A stretch of 64,000 nucleotides of DNA, taken from assembly GCA_035687245.1 (NCBI GenBank), contig DASRYH010000042.1:62001-126000 (forward strand), read 5' to 3'. This DNA comes from DASRYH01 sp035687245. Lineage in GTDB: Bacteria > Actinomycetota > Coriobacteriia > Anaerosomatales > PHET01. The position numbers and the translations under genes are program-made. The stretch's first letter is position 1. Each line of letters begins with the position of its first letter. Shown here one piece after another: positions 26,201 through 34,960 of this stretch. The notes beneath the pieces are model-generated. The model ran no database searches, was not told the DNA's origin, and saw only the letters and a program-made list of their open reading frames with translations.

Positions 26201-26479
26201 TCATTCGGACTCGATGATCTTGGCGTTAGCCGAGACCATGTGGCACGCCCAGCACGACCCTTGCGGATGGCCGGAGGGCGAGACCTGCTGCGAGTTGATA
26301 GTTGGGATGAAGAGGTGGAATGCGCCCCAAGCGAAAACGCCCGCGACGAGTACGCCGCCCACCCAGGCAATAGCGGTCTTCAACGCGCCGAACACCCCCA
26401 CATGCGAACCGAAATTGTCGCGGATACCGTACCGCGTAACGGGCGCGATGTCGCTACTGTGCGGGGCCACCAGAGCCAT
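26201..26479 (-). CDS. Membrane-anchored monohaem c-type cytochrome, small
   Basis: A 92-residue protein with one membrane helix (about residues 33-56, TAIAWVGGVLVAGVFAWGAF) and a haem c site C76-W-A-C-H80 followed by Met81. The layout, with an N-terminal anchor and a CxxCHxV/M haem, resembles the first haem module of NapC/NrfH quinol oxidases cut down to a single haem. The coding region overlaps the end of the upstream lipoprotein gene by 26 bases. ATG 26479 has no clear ribosome site, so GTG 26470 is also possible. It likely passes electrons between the membrane and an outside partner. Confidence 0.65.
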   Translation of the reverse strand: MALVAPHSSDIAPVTRYGIRDNFGSHVGVFGALKTAIAWVGGVLVAGVFAWGAFHLFIPTINSQQVSPSGHPQGSCWACHMVSANAKIIESE

Positions 26480-26933
26480 AGGGCTGGATGTCGGTCGCTT
26501 CGATCTCGGGTCCGGCTTGCCGAATGGACACGCCGCCCGCCTTCGTGCCGGTCACTACGACCTGCGTTCCGGCGAGTGCTTTGTAGGTGGCGTTGTCCTC
26601 TTGGATGTTGGCGATGACGGCCAGTACCGCGCCCTTGGGGCCGCTGATACCGGTCTTGTCGATGACGGCCCAGAAGCCGCCTTCGATCGTCTTGTAGGTG
26701 AGGACGCCGATGACCATGACTCTGTTGTCAGCCTGCTCGTAGAAGCCAGGCGCCGGCATCAGGTCGCCCGCTGCGCCCGCGCCTGCGTCGCCCCCGGCCG
26801 CACCACCCGGCTGCTCGGTAGGCGTTTGTACGGGTTGCGAGGGCTCAGGAGTAGGCTGCTGCGCCGTACACCCGGTAGCACCGAGCGCGAGAACGGCGAC
26901 GAGCGCGATGACGAACCAGTAGCGGCGCAACAT
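26454..26933 (-). CDS. Lipoprotein with a small beta domain
   Basis: A 159-residue lipoprotein. Residues 1-22 are a signal with lipobox LGATGC (lipid-modified Cys22). A Pro/Gln/Gly-rich linker follows (about 24-60), then a compact domain (MVIGVLTYKTIEGGFWAVID, VVVTGTKAGGVSI) reminiscent of small OB-like beta barrels. GGGAG sits five bases before ATG 26933; the frame upstream to 26999 is not needed. It heads a three-gene unit with a monohaem protein and a seven-helix membrane protein. Role unknown, probably extracytoplasmic. Confidence 0.65.
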   Translation of the reverse strand: MLRRYWFVIALVAVLALGATGCTAQQPTPEPSQPVQTPTEQPGGAAGGDAGAGAAGDLMPAPGFYEQADNRVMVIGVLTYKTIEGGFWAVIDKTGISGPKGAVLAVIANIQEDNATYKALAGTQVVVTGTKAGGVSIRQAGPEIEATDIQPYGSGGPAQ

Positions 26934-27019
26934 GATGGCTCCCTTGAGGCGATGGGGGCTGACAACCTCTTTGACGCGGGGTAGTTCGGTCTGGTTCATT
27001 CCCTTTTGTGCCGGTCGCC

Positions 27020-28183
27020 CTACCCGCAGGCTCCCGGCAGTTTCGGCAAGACGAGCTGGTCCACGACGCGCGCCGAGGAGTGCCCGTCGGCTGCGTCGAA
27101 CGACTCGGCGCGAAACGCCCGCACTCGCTCCATATCGAAGTCACCAGCCGCCAGGAAGTCGGCGACCTGTGCGCTCGTGGTGAAGAGCGGACCGGGCACG
27201 CCGGTGGCGTAGTCGAAGTAGAAGCCACGCTCAGCCTCGTACGCCTCGTAGTCGGGCGCGAAGAAGACCATGGGCCGTTCGAGCAGCGAGAACTCGTAGA
27301 TCGCGCTCGAGTAGTCGGTGAGCAGCACGTCGCTCACGAGCATGAGGTCGTTGATGTCGGGGTAGTCCGAGGCGTCGATGGCAAAGCCCCGAGCTGCCGA
27401 AGGGATCGCGGCCTGTGACGCCACGAACGGGTGGAGTCTCAGCAGGAGCACGTAGTCGTCGCGCAGCCTGTCGGCGAGCAGTCCCAGATCGAGGTCGTCA
27501 TGGTAGGCGGCCTCATGGCGAGAGTCGCCGCGGAAGGTCGGTGCGTAGAGGATGACGCGCTTGTCCTCGGGCAGCTCGTAGCGCTGGCGCACGGCACCTT
27601 CGGCAGCTGCCTTGCGCGCCTCGTCGAAGAAGACGTCGGTACGCGGGATGCCGACCTCGGGGACGAAGCGCTCGGCGGGCTGGCCGAAGGCCTCGGAGTA
27701 GGCGGGGACGGCGTTGTGCGAAGCGACAAGGCACGCGGTGTAGTTGGAGTGGATGCGCACGCGGCGCACGAGCTCGTCGCTCGCGCCGAACGACTTGTCG
27801 AGCACGCTGTAGCCGACCTTCTTGAACGCGCCGCACGCATGCCACGTCTGAATGATCGCGGTCTGAGGCTTGGGGCTCGCGACGTAGAGCGGGAAGTAGT
27901 AGTCGTCCACGATGAAGACGCGTGCCGTGGCGATGTGGTACTCGCCGAGCACGCCCTTCCACAGCGTCTTAAGCTTGCCGCCGAAGCCCACTCCGCGATC
28001 GCCGTCGAGGAAGACGAGCCTAACGTTGCAGTCACGCGCGACAAGCTCGTCGTAGATGCACTTCATGTTGCCGCCCAGCGAACGAGCGTGCGTCGAGGCG
28101 AAGACGACCTTGTTGCGCAGCGGCAACAGTGAGAACAGCAAAGAGGCCGCGCGCAGGATCCATATACGCGCCGTGAGCATCAC
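27020..28183 (-). CDS. CDP-glycerol/CDP-ribitol phosphotransferase family protein (TagB/TagF-like) 1
   Basis: A 387-residue membrane-associated polymerase or primase of teichoic-acid-like polymers. The GT-B catalytic part has the family motifs QTWHACGAFKKVGY (catalytic His near residue 116), YAPTFRG, LRLHPFV with the second His, and LTDYSSAIYEF. An N-terminal hydrophobic patch (ILRAASLLFSLLPL) probably holds it at the membrane. GTG 28183 or ATG 28180 overlaps the TGA of the upstream transferase, so the two are co-translated. It lies at the end of the minus-strand wall-polymer operon. It moves an alditol phosphate from a CDP donor to a lipid-linked chain; donor identity is not readable. Confidence 0.87.
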   Translation of the reverse strand: MMLTARIWILRAASLLFSLLPLRNKVVFASTHARSLGGNMKCIYDELVARDCNVRLVFLDGDRGVGFGGKLKTLWKGVLGEYHIATARVFIVDDYYFPLYVASPKPQTAIIQTWHACGAFKKVGYSVLDKSFGASDELVRRVRIHSNYTACLVASHNAVPAYSEAFGQPAERFVPEVGIPRTDVFFDEARKAAAEGAVRQRYELPEDKRVILYAPTFRGDSRHEAAYHDDLDLGLLADRLRDDYVLLLRLHPFVASQAAIPSAARGFAIDASDYPDINDLMLVSDVLLTDYSSAIYEFSLLERPMVFFAPDYEAYEAERGFYFDYATGVPGPLFTTSAQVADFLAAGDFDMERVRAFRAESFDAADGHSSARVVDQLVLPKLPGACG

Positions 28184-29793
28184 GCCTCGCCGCGTCCCAG
28201 GATCAGCTGGTCGATGACGCGATCGGTCGATCCGCCCTCAAGCTGGCCCAAGTGTCCCAGGTGCGTCTGCGCAAACGCGTGCACCTTCTCCTGCTCGAAG
28301 TCGCGGCTGCGGATCGCGTCGAGCATCTCGCCGAAGGTGCGCACGATGCGCCCCGGTACGAACTCCTCGAAGGGCTCGTAGAAGTCGCGCGTCGAGATGT
28401 ACTCCTCGAGATCGTAGGCGAAGAACAGCATCGGCCTGTCCAGGATCGAGTACTCGAAGACAAGCGAGCTGTAGTCGGTGATCGCGAGGTCGGCCACCAT
28501 CAGGAACTCGTTGATCTCGCGGCTCTTGGTCGCGTCGATGAAGCGGTCCGCGTATTCGGCGGGGATGGGCAGCGGCTCGATGACGAACGGGTGCATCTTG
28601 AAGACGACCACTGCGTCCATCTCCTCACACAGCGCGTAGAGCGCGGGCAAGTCGAGCTGGTCGTAGTCGTAGTAGGCGTCGCGCGGCCCCTCGCCGCGAA
28701 AAGTCGGCGCGAACAAGATCACGTAGCGGTCGCGAATCTGAGGCACCGTCTCGTAGACGAGATTGCGCGTGTTCGTCTTGTAGGCCTCGTCGAAGAAGAG
28801 GTCGAGGCGCGGGATACCGGTCGGGATCACGCGCTCTTCGGGGATGCCGTAGGCCTCCGCGTAGAAGGGCACGTCGTGCTCTGCGGCCACGATCGCGTGC
28901 GTGTAGTTCTTGTGGCCGGGCGAGAACGGGTTGGGGCCGCCGGGCTTGCCGATTCGGCTGTAGCCCACGGTCTTGAACGCACCCGACGCGTGCCAGACCT
29001 GGATGCGGCGCACACCCTCGTCGTAGTCCACCTTGTAGGTCATGGGGTGGTAGTCGTCCATGATCACAACGTCGGCGACCGCGAGCTTTGCCGCGAAGGT
29101 GAACTTGTCCAGCAAGCCGCGCTTGTCGGCGATGCTGCCTTTGAAGGCGCCCATCATCTTGTACTCGCGGTCCAGCCCGCGCTCCTGCATGCGCTCGTAG
29201 ATGTGCAGCAGGTTGCCGGAGAGGTGGTCGCGCGAGTCCGACGTGAACAGGATGCGCTTGCCGTTCTTCGGCACGATGGCTCGTACGACGCCGTAGACGA
29301 CCTGATAGGCATCCTGGCGCCACTGCCTAAGGTGACGCGACAGAGCCATCTTGATGGCCTCCAGCGGCGTCTCAGGCACCGGAGGGATCACACCGCGGTA
29401 GTTCACGGCCAAGTAGAACTGGCCGGTCATCGGCTCGCGGGCAGGGAAGACCCAGTAGCGGTAGACGGAGCTGAACATGCCCGGATAGCCCACGACGTCG
29501 AGCGCGAAGTCAGCACCCATCGCCACCGGCTCGCGCATCAAGCCGTCTTCGGCAAAGAGCATCCATTCGCCGACGTCGAGCGGCATGAGCTCGTTGGCCT
29601 GCATGATCTTGAAGCGCACGGTGAAAGTGCCGTCCGTCTCCGGCACCGCGTCCGGGATCTGGATTACGAGCCCGGTGCGGGTGTCTTCCACGTGCAGGCG
29701 AACAGGTGCCGTAGAGCCGGCCGGCTCCACGTGACCGTTGATGATGAGGACGACTCGCTCCCAGTCGATCGAGTCGACGAACACGCGTTGCAT
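28180..29793 (-). CDS. CDP-glycerol/CDP-ribitol phosphotransferase family protein with N-terminal extension 2
   Basis: A 537-residue TagF/TarL-type enzyme. Residues 1-150 are an extra beta-rich domain (VVLIINGHVEPAG to YYWVF-like strands) of the kind seen before some teichoic acid transferases. The catalytic GT-B part has VWHASGAFKTVGYSR, FAPTFRGEG, FKMHPFVIE and ITDYSSLVFEYS. The same N-terminal strand pattern also appears at the C-terminus of the adjacent ABC ATPase and may recognise the polymer. It is coupled to the next transferase. Likely a chain polymerase, with the smaller neighbour as primase or a second-alditol transferase. Confidence 0.87.
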   Translation of the reverse strand: MQRVFVDSIDWERVVLIINGHVEPAGSTAPVRLHVEDTRTGLVIQIPDAVPETDGTFTVRFKIMQANELMPLDVGEWMLFAEDGLMREPVAMGADFALDVVGYPGMFSSVYRYWVFPAREPMTGQFYLAVNYRGVIPPVPETPLEAIKMALSRHLRQWRQDAYQVVYGVVRAIVPKNGKRILFTSDSRDHLSGNLLHIYERMQERGLDREYKMMGAFKGSIADKRGLLDKFTFAAKLAVADVVIMDDYHPMTYKVDYDEGVRRIQVWHASGAFKTVGYSRIGKPGGPNPFSPGHKNYTHAIVAAEHDVPFYAEAYGIPEERVIPTGIPRLDLFFDEAYKTNTRNLVYETVPQIRDRYVILFAPTFRGEGPRDAYYDYDQLDLPALYALCEEMDAVVVFKMHPFVIEPLPIPAEYADRFIDATKSREINEFLMVADLAITDYSSLVFEYSILDRPMLFFAYDLEEYISTRDFYEPFEEFVPGRIVRTFGEMLDAIRSRDFEQEKVHAFAQTHLGHLGQLEGGSTDRVIDQLILGRGEA

Positions 29794-29860
29794 CTATGCT
29801 CCAGTCGTTTCTTGCATCTACACGGGCGCGGCTGCGCGCCTTCGGCAGCCTGACCTTTTA

Positions 29861-31093
29861 CTAGTCGTTGTCGAATTCGTAGTCGATATGCGTGATGCCG
29901 GTGCCCAGGTACTCGCTTTGGATGATAGAGAACGGCCTCTTGTTCGAGTGTCCCACGTAGAAGGTGGAGTCCATATTCCAAAGCTCGCCGGAGAGCAGGT
30001 ACTCGCCCTGCAAGAGGTTGGGCTTCTTGAGCTTCACGCGCAGGGTGTGCTTGCCGACCTGCGAGTTGATGCGGTTGCGCGCGTTCTGCTTGTCGGACAT
30101 GTAGACCTCGAGCTTTTCGGCATTTCGCACCGTGTAGCAGAACGAGAGCCGCTCGATGGGCTTCTTCACTTCGTAAGTGAACTCGAAGTGGATGTCTTCG
30201 CCGTATGAGAACGCGGTGGTCTGCTCGCCGGAGTCGTCGAACATGCGGAAGCCGGTGACCTGGAGGATGTCTTTCTTCTCCATCGCCACGTCTTCGCCAC
30301 CGGCGGACTCGCGTTCCTTCTCGCGCTGCTTGGCACGCTCGCGCTTGAGGAACTCCTCGTACTTGAGCACGACGGGGCCGAGCTCGCCGTACTCCATCAC
30401 CTCGCCCTTGTTGATCCAGACGCCCATCGTGCAAAACGCCTTGACGGTGAAGAGCGAGTGGCTAACGAACAGGATCGTCTTGCCCTGCTGGCGGAACTCT
30501 TCCATCTTCTCGATGCACTTGAGCTTGAAGATGTCGTCGCCCACCGCGAGGACCTCGTCGACGATGAGGATGTCGGGGTCCACGCTCACCGAGACAGCGA
30601 AGCCCAGCCGGGCCTTCATGCCGCTCGAGTAGGTGCGCACAGGCTGGTTGATATGGTCGCCGATGTCGGCGAACTTGATGATCTCGTCCTTGCGACGGTC
30701 GGCCTCTTCCTTGGGGATGCCTAGGGCCAGCGCGCGCAGGTAGATGTTCTCGATGCCGGTGAGCTCGGGGTCGAAGCCGCTCGTGAGTTCGAGCATCGCC
30801 GAAATGCGTCCGTTGACCTCGATCTCGCCGCTCGTGGGCGTGGTGACGCCGGTGATCATCTTGAGCAGCGTGGACTTGCCCGAGCCGTTGCGGCCCAGGA
30901 TCGCCACGACCTCGCCCTCGGGGAAGTCGATGTCCACGTTCTTGAGCGCCGTGAACTTGCGGGCGTTGTCCTTCTTGCGGAAGGGCGCGAGCGCGCGGTC
31001 CACCGACGACGAGTAGATGCGGTAGGTCTTGGTCAGCTTCTTGACGCGGATCGCGTTCTTCTTGGGCTGTGTGGGGGTGTTGGTCTCAGTCAT
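29861..31093 (-). CDS. Polymer-export ABC ATPase (TagH/Wzt-like)
   Basis: A 410-residue ATPase of a teichoic acid or O-antigen exporter. Walker A is GRNGSGKST, the family-specific signature is YSSGMKARLGFAVS, and Walker B is ILIVDEVLAVGD. The region after about residue 250 is a charged coiled stretch (KRERAKQREKERES) followed by a beta-sandwich domain of about 130 residues, similar in position to the carbohydrate-binding domain of Wzt. That domain would recognise the finished polymer. The permease gene lies just upstream and transferases follow, so synthesis and export are in one unit. Confidence 0.9.
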   Translation of the reverse strand: MTETNTPTQPKKNAIRVKKLTKTYRIYSSSVDRALAPFRKKDNARKFTALKNVDIDFPEGEVVAILGRNGSGKSTLLKMITGVTTPTSGEIEVNGRISAMLELTSGFDPELTGIENIYLRALALGIPKEEADRRKDEIIKFADIGDHINQPVRTYSSGMKARLGFAVSVSVDPDILIVDEVLAVGDDIFKLKCIEKMEEFRQQGKTILFVSHSLFTVKAFCTMGVWINKGEVMEYGELGPVVLKYEEFLKRERAKQREKERESAGGEDVAMEKKDILQVTGFRMFDDSGEQTTAFSYGEDIHFEFTYEVKKPIERLSFCYTVRNAEKLEVYMSDKQNARNRINSQVGKHTLRVKLKKPNLLQGEYLLSGELWNMDSTFYVGHSNKRPFSIIQSEYLGTGITHIDYEFDND

Positions 31094-31106
31094 CTTCGGC
31101 AGCCTC

Positions 31107-31928
31107 CTACAGCACGTCCGCGAAGTCGCGCTGCAGGCGCGAGAACAGGAAGCTCGAGAAGAGCGTGAGCACGATCATCAGGCCCCAGAAGTAGGCCGCG
31201 TACTCCCACTGCGCGAAGAACCACTTGTTGTAGACGAACGCGTTGCGGTAGCCCTCCACCAGGTAGGTGATGGGACTGAGCATGATGAGCCGCCGAAGGA
31301 AAGACGAGTCGATCTTGTGGATCGACCACAGGATCGGCGAGAGCCACAGGAGCATCTGCATCGTGGACTTCACGAGGTGAAGCACGTCCGAGCTGACTGC
31401 GGTCAGGGCCGAGAGCAGCTGGGCCGTTACCAGCGAGAACGCCAGACAGCACAGGATGTAGTAGGGGAGCTGCAGGAAGTAGATGGACAGACCGAAGCCC
31501 GTGAAGACGTAGATCGCCACCACGAGCAGCATCAGCATCATGTGTACGAAGAACAGCGAAAGCACTTCGGACACGGGGATCGTCTCGACCGGGTAGACCA
31601 TCTTGGTCACCAGGTGGCTGTTGTTTCGAACCGAGGATCCACCTATCTGCAGGGCGTCTTGGATGTAGAACCACGCCATGATGCCCGGTAGCAGCCACAG
31701 AATGTAAGGTGCGCCCTCAACCGGCTTGTTGCCGCGGATACCGATGGTGACGGCAAACCAGAAGACGCCGACGAAGATCGCCGGCTTCACGACCGACCAG
31801 AAGACGCCCAGCGACGAGCCGCTGTAGCGCTTGGTCAAGCCGACTTTGGCCATGGCGACAGTGCGGCCGAAGTTCTCGACGTTGATCCTGAATATGCGGA
31901 TGAAGTCCTGGACTGCGCTTTGAAGCAC
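31107..31928 (-). CDS. Polymer-export ABC permease (TagG/Wzm-like)
   Basis: A 273-residue ABC-2 permease with six membrane helices. It contains the ABC2 motif region (VKPAIFVGVFWFAVTIGIR, LSPILWSIHKID, MLSPITYLVEGYRNAFVYNKW) typical of TagG and Wzm. GAGGAG precedes GTG 31928. It is the first gene of the minus-strand operon and pairs with the ATPase 13 bases downstream. It flips the undecaprenyl-linked polymer across the membrane. The divergent plus-strand operon begins 293 bases away. Confidence 0.9.
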   Translation of the reverse strand: MLQSAVQDFIRIFRINVENFGRTVAMAKVGLTKRYSGSSLGVFWSVVKPAIFVGVFWFAVTIGIRGNKPVEGAPYILWLLPGIMAWFYIQDALQIGGSSVRNNSHLVTKMVYPVETIPVSEVLSLFFVHMMLMLLVVAIYVFTGFGLSIYFLQLPYYILCCLAFSLVTAQLLSALTAVSSDVLHLVKSTMQMLLWLSPILWSIHKIDSSFLRRLIMLSPITYLVEGYRNAFVYNKWFFAQWEYAAYFWGLMIVLTLFSSFLFSRLQRDFADVL

Positions 31929-32121
31929 GTACTCTCCTCGTCCGGTGGACAGGCGTCGCGCGTTTGGTCATAAGGATGCCTGTACCGGGGGCATTGTCCG
32001 ACATCCTGTAGGGGAAGTGAAACCTCGCCTCGCCGAAAGTGACTCGCGCACGACTCTTCGGCAGGTGTTTTGGCCAGCGTATCGGAACGGTTACAGGGCC
32101 AGAACGAGGGTCCGGGTTCGG

Positions 32122-32127
32122 TATACT
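32122..32127 (+). promoter_or_regulatory. Possible -10 element of the CDP-alditol operon
   Basis: TATACT lies 95 bases before the cytidylyltransferase start in the 293-base divergent spacer. No good -35 match is at 16-18 bases, so the promoter may need an activator. The rest of the spacer shows nothing else I can name besides two copies of the dispersed TTCGGCA word. Confidence 0.3.
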
Positions 32128-32221
32128 GACCCACGGTGCTACCGGCTGGGGCCGTTCGGCACGCCAGGCAGGCCCGTGCACGTGGCCGCCCCATCGAACC
32201 TCGAGGAACAAGGTGCAGCCC

Positions 32222-32917
32222 ATGAAGACCGGAATGATCGTGTTGGCGGGCGGTGTCGGCAAGCGCATGGGACAGCCGATCCCCAAGCAGTTCATCATGA
32301 TGGGCGGCAAGCCGATCATCGCTCACGTACTCGAGAAGGCGGAGCGGCTCGCCGACGTCGAGAAGGTCGTCATCACCTGCCCCGGCGAATACGTTGCCGA
32401 GACCAACGACCTGCTGCGTCACCGCAACCTTTCGGGCCGCTTCTGCTGCATCGAAGGCGGCGAGACGCGTCAGGACTCCGTCTACAACGGCCTGATGGCC
32501 CTCGATGGCTTCGACCGCGTCATCGTGCACGAGGCAGTGCGGCCCTTCGTGACCTACGAGGAGTTCCGCGCGCTTATCGACAGCGAGTTCGACAACGCTA
32601 TCTACGGGACGCGTATCCCGTTCACGGTTGTGGCCGGTCACGACTACGTCGAGGGCACCTTCGAGAGAAGTGAGCTCGTCAACGTGCAGCTGCCGCAGAA
32701 GTTCGACCGCGCGAAGCTCGTGCAGGCGCACGAGATGGCGCGTGCCGAAGGCGCTCGCCAGTTCACCGAGGACGCGAGCTTGCTCTTCCACTATCTCAAG
32801 GAGCCGGTGCGCATCCTCGAAGGCTCCGAGCGCAACATAAAGATCACCGAGCCCACTGACCTCATCATCGGCGAAGCAATCTATGGCGAGTACGTCCTGG
32901 GGAGGGCACAGGATTAA
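32222..32917 (+). CDS. CDP-alditol cytidylyltransferase (TarI/IspD family)
   Basis: A 231-residue nucleotidyltransferase. The CTP-binding loop AGGVGKRMGQPIPKQF is characteristic of IspD/TarI, and VHEAVRPFV is the conserved metal/substrate strand. AAGGTG precedes ATG 32222. The gene is followed by a TAATG-overlapping short-chain reductase. In Haemophilus Acs1 and related systems, a TarI-like domain is paired or fused with an SDR that reduces ribulose 5-phosphate, giving CDP-ribitol. So the likely product here is CDP-ribitol for the wall polymer rather than the isoprenoid intermediate. A housekeeping IspD role is the alternative. Confidence 0.85.
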   Translation: MKTGMIVLAGGVGKRMGQPIPKQFIMMGGKPIIAHVLEKAERLADVEKVVITCPGEYVAETNDLLRHRNLSGRFCCIEGGETRQDSVYNGLMALDGFDRVIVHEAVRPFVTYEEFRALIDSEFDNAIYGTRIPFTVVAGHDYVEGTFERSELVNVQLPQKFDRAKLVQAHEMARAEGARQFTEDASLLFHYLKEPVRILEGSERNIKITEPTDLIIGEAIYGEYVLGRAQD

Positions 32918-33627
32918 TGAAGACCGCGATCATCACCGGAGCGAGCCAAGGCATCGGCCGCGCCGCTGCCGTCCGCTTGAGCAACGACCCCACGGTCGGA
33001 AACATCGTCCTGCTCGCCCGTAACGCCGAGAAGTTGGCGGGCACGGTCGAGCAGATGAATCCTGAGAAGAGCATCAAAGCGATTCCGACCGACCTCTCCG
33101 ACATCGACGCCATCGAAGGCCTCGTGAAGGGCGTCTACGACGAGTTCGGCAGCATCGACATCCTGCTCAACGTCGCTGGATACGCCGAACCGGCCGCGCT
33201 GCTCGACACCACCAACGACAACATCCGGACGACCTACTTCATCAACGTCTTCGCGACCATCGTCATCACCCGCGAGTGCGTGAAGTACATGAAGAACACG
33301 CCGGCCAAGATCCTGAACGTCGCCTCCACCGCAGGCGTCACGCCGCGTCCGGGCTGGCTTGCCTATGCCTCGTCGAAGGCAGCAGTCGTCTCGATGGGCG
33401 AGACGCTCACGCAGGAACTCGCTGAGTACGGCATCAAGGTCTACACGATCTCGCCGGGCCGCTGCGCGACCGAGCTTCGCGTCAAGCTCGCTCCCGAGGA
33501 GGATCCCTCCACGATCATGCAGCCCGAGGACGTTGCCGAAGTCATCGCCGGGCTGATTGCCGACACTGAGACCTGCCTCGACGGACAGAACCTCATCGTC
33601 AGGCAGCTGCCGCAGCACAGGAAATGA
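32917..33627 (+). CDS. Short-chain dehydrogenase, probable ribulose-5-phosphate reductase of CDP-ribitol synthesis
   Basis: A 236-residue SDR. The cofactor loop is TGASQGIG, the catalytic Ser is in NVASTAG and the YASSK motif supplies Tyr and Lys. The start ATG 32917 overlaps the upstream TAA as TAATG and the end overlaps the next gene as ATGA, so three proteins are translated as one unit. In the Acs1-type pathway the SDR partner reduces D-ribulose 5-phosphate to D-ribitol 5-phosphate with NADPH; TarJ does this with an unrelated MDR enzyme. That assignment follows from gene pairing only. Loss of the activity would be expected to abolish the ribitol polymer. Confidence 0.78.
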   Translation: MKTAIITGASQGIGRAAAVRLSNDPTVGNIVLLARNAEKLAGTVEQMNPEKSIKAIPTDLSDIDAIEGLVKGVYDEFGSIDILLNVAGYAEPAALLDTTNDNIRTTYFINVFATIVITRECVKYMKNTPAKILNVASTAGVTPRPGWLAYASSKAAVVSMGETLTQELAEYGIKVYTISPGRCATELRVKLAPEEDPSTIMQPEDVAEVIAGLIADTETCLDGQNLIVRQLPQHRK

Positions 33628-34748
33628 GTCTTCTCGAGTACCTCCTGTCCAAGGCGTGGCTGCGCGTGTGCTACCTCGTGTGCACGGTGCTGCCAGTCCG
33701 CCAGAACCGGGTCGTATTCGCATCCGCTCGCGCTGAGAAGCTCGTGGGCAATCTGCGCTTCATCCACGAGGAGCTTGAGCGTCGGCATCCAGAGCTCGAG
33801 TGCGTCTTCTTGCTCGACCGATACTCGTATTCGTTACTGGGCAAGATCGGCTACCTGCTGACGCTTTCGCGCGCGTGCTATCACCTGGCGACGGCACACT
33901 ACGTCGTCGTGGACAACGCGTACCTGCCGGTCCACGTCGGTCCGCACCGCAAGCAGACCAAGGTCATCCAGGTCTGGCACGCGGGTGGTGCGCTCAAGAA
34001 GTTCGGCGTGGATGTCGTCTCACCGCACCGCGAGGTCGAGAACCGTTTTCTGCACAAGTACTACGACTACGTGATCGCGCCCTCACAGCGTTCGGTGGAG
34101 CCCTACGCGTCGGCGCTGCGCACCGATCCGGCCCGCGTGCTGCCTCTCGGCCTCGCCCGTTCCGACTTCTTCTTCGACGAAGAGGCGAAGTCGGCCGCGC
34201 GTGAGCGAGTATTCGAGACCTACCCTGCCCTGGCTGGCAAGCGCATCGTGCTCTACGCGCCCACCTTCCGAGGCCAAGGCGTGGCCAAGCACGTGGCACG
34301 CGATCTCGACGCACCCGCGCTCAAGGCCTCGCTGCCCGAGGACACCGTGCTCGTCTACAAGCCGCACCCGGTGCTTGAGATCACCGATGAGGAGCGCGCC
34401 GGCTTTGACGAGGTCATCCGCACGGGTTTCGACGTCAACGAGCTGTTCGCCGTCGCCGACGTCCTCATCACCGACTACTCGTCTTCGATCTTCGAGTACG
34501 TGCTGCTGGACAAGCCGCTCATCGTGCTCGCCTCTGACCTCGCTGAATACGAGCGCGATCCCGGTTTCTACCTCGACTTCGGGCGCGAGATGGTGGGCTC
34601 ACTCGCCTCAGACACCCACGACGTCATCCGAATCATCGCCGAAGATGACTTCGATCTCGCAGCCTATCCCGCGTTCCAAGCGCAGTTCTGCGAGCGCTCA
34701 GACGGGCACGCTACGGAGCGCATCGTGGAGTTCATCGCCGGGCTCTAG
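33624..34748 (+). CDS. CDP-glycerol/CDP-ribitol phosphotransferase family protein 3
   Basis: A 374-residue TagB/TarL-like enzyme with QVWHAGGALKKFGVD, YAPTFRGQG, YKPHPVLE and ITDYSSSIFEY. The first residues (LLEYLLSKAWLRVCYLVCTV) form an amphipathic membrane patch. ATGA overlap with the SDR indicates tight coupling between donor synthesis and transfer. It is the third transferase of the divergent cluster and is as long as transferase 1, so the two may attach different alditols or act as primase and polymerase. No membrane helix is needed beyond the N-terminal patch. Confidence 0.87.
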   Translation: MSLLEYLLSKAWLRVCYLVCTVLPVRQNRVVFASARAEKLVGNLRFIHEELERRHPELECVFLLDRYSYSLLGKIGYLLTLSRACYHLATAHYVVVDNAYLPVHVGPHRKQTKVIQVWHAGGALKKFGVDVVSPHREVENRFLHKYYDYVIAPSQRSVEPYASALRTDPARVLPLGLARSDFFFDEEAKSAARERVFETYPALAGKRIVLYAPTFRGQGVAKHVARDLDAPALKASLPEDTVLVYKPHPVLEITDEERAGFDEVIRTGFDVNELFAVADVLITDYSSSIFEYVLLDKPLIVLASDLAEYERDPGFYLDFGREMVGSLASDTHDVIRIIAEDDFDLAAYPAFQAQFCERSDGHATERIVEFIAGL

Positions 34749-34960
34749 GGCGCTACCGCCGCCGCCGGCCCATCGCCACTCCCGCGAAACCGCGCTTCCA
34801 AGATGCGCGCACGGGAAACATCTGCCCAAGAGTGCGAAAAATGGGGCATCCGCAACTAGAAATCAGGCTTCTTCATCAGGTAAAGTAATGTGAATAGGCA
34901 CGATGGACTTGTCGTACGTGAGATGTGCCTGGATTCACTGGGGGATCGTGAGCCTGAGGT

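Noticed and set aside
29824..29839. GGCGCG/CGCGCC hairpin between the ABC ATPase and transferase genes
   Set aside because: No T-run and the genes appear co-transcribed; too short to claim a terminator.
32222..32917. Housekeeping IspD for isoprenoid synthesis
   Set aside because: Considered and placed second: gene overlap with an SDR and a TagF-like transferase fits CDP-alditol synthesis better, and no ispF gene is adjacent.
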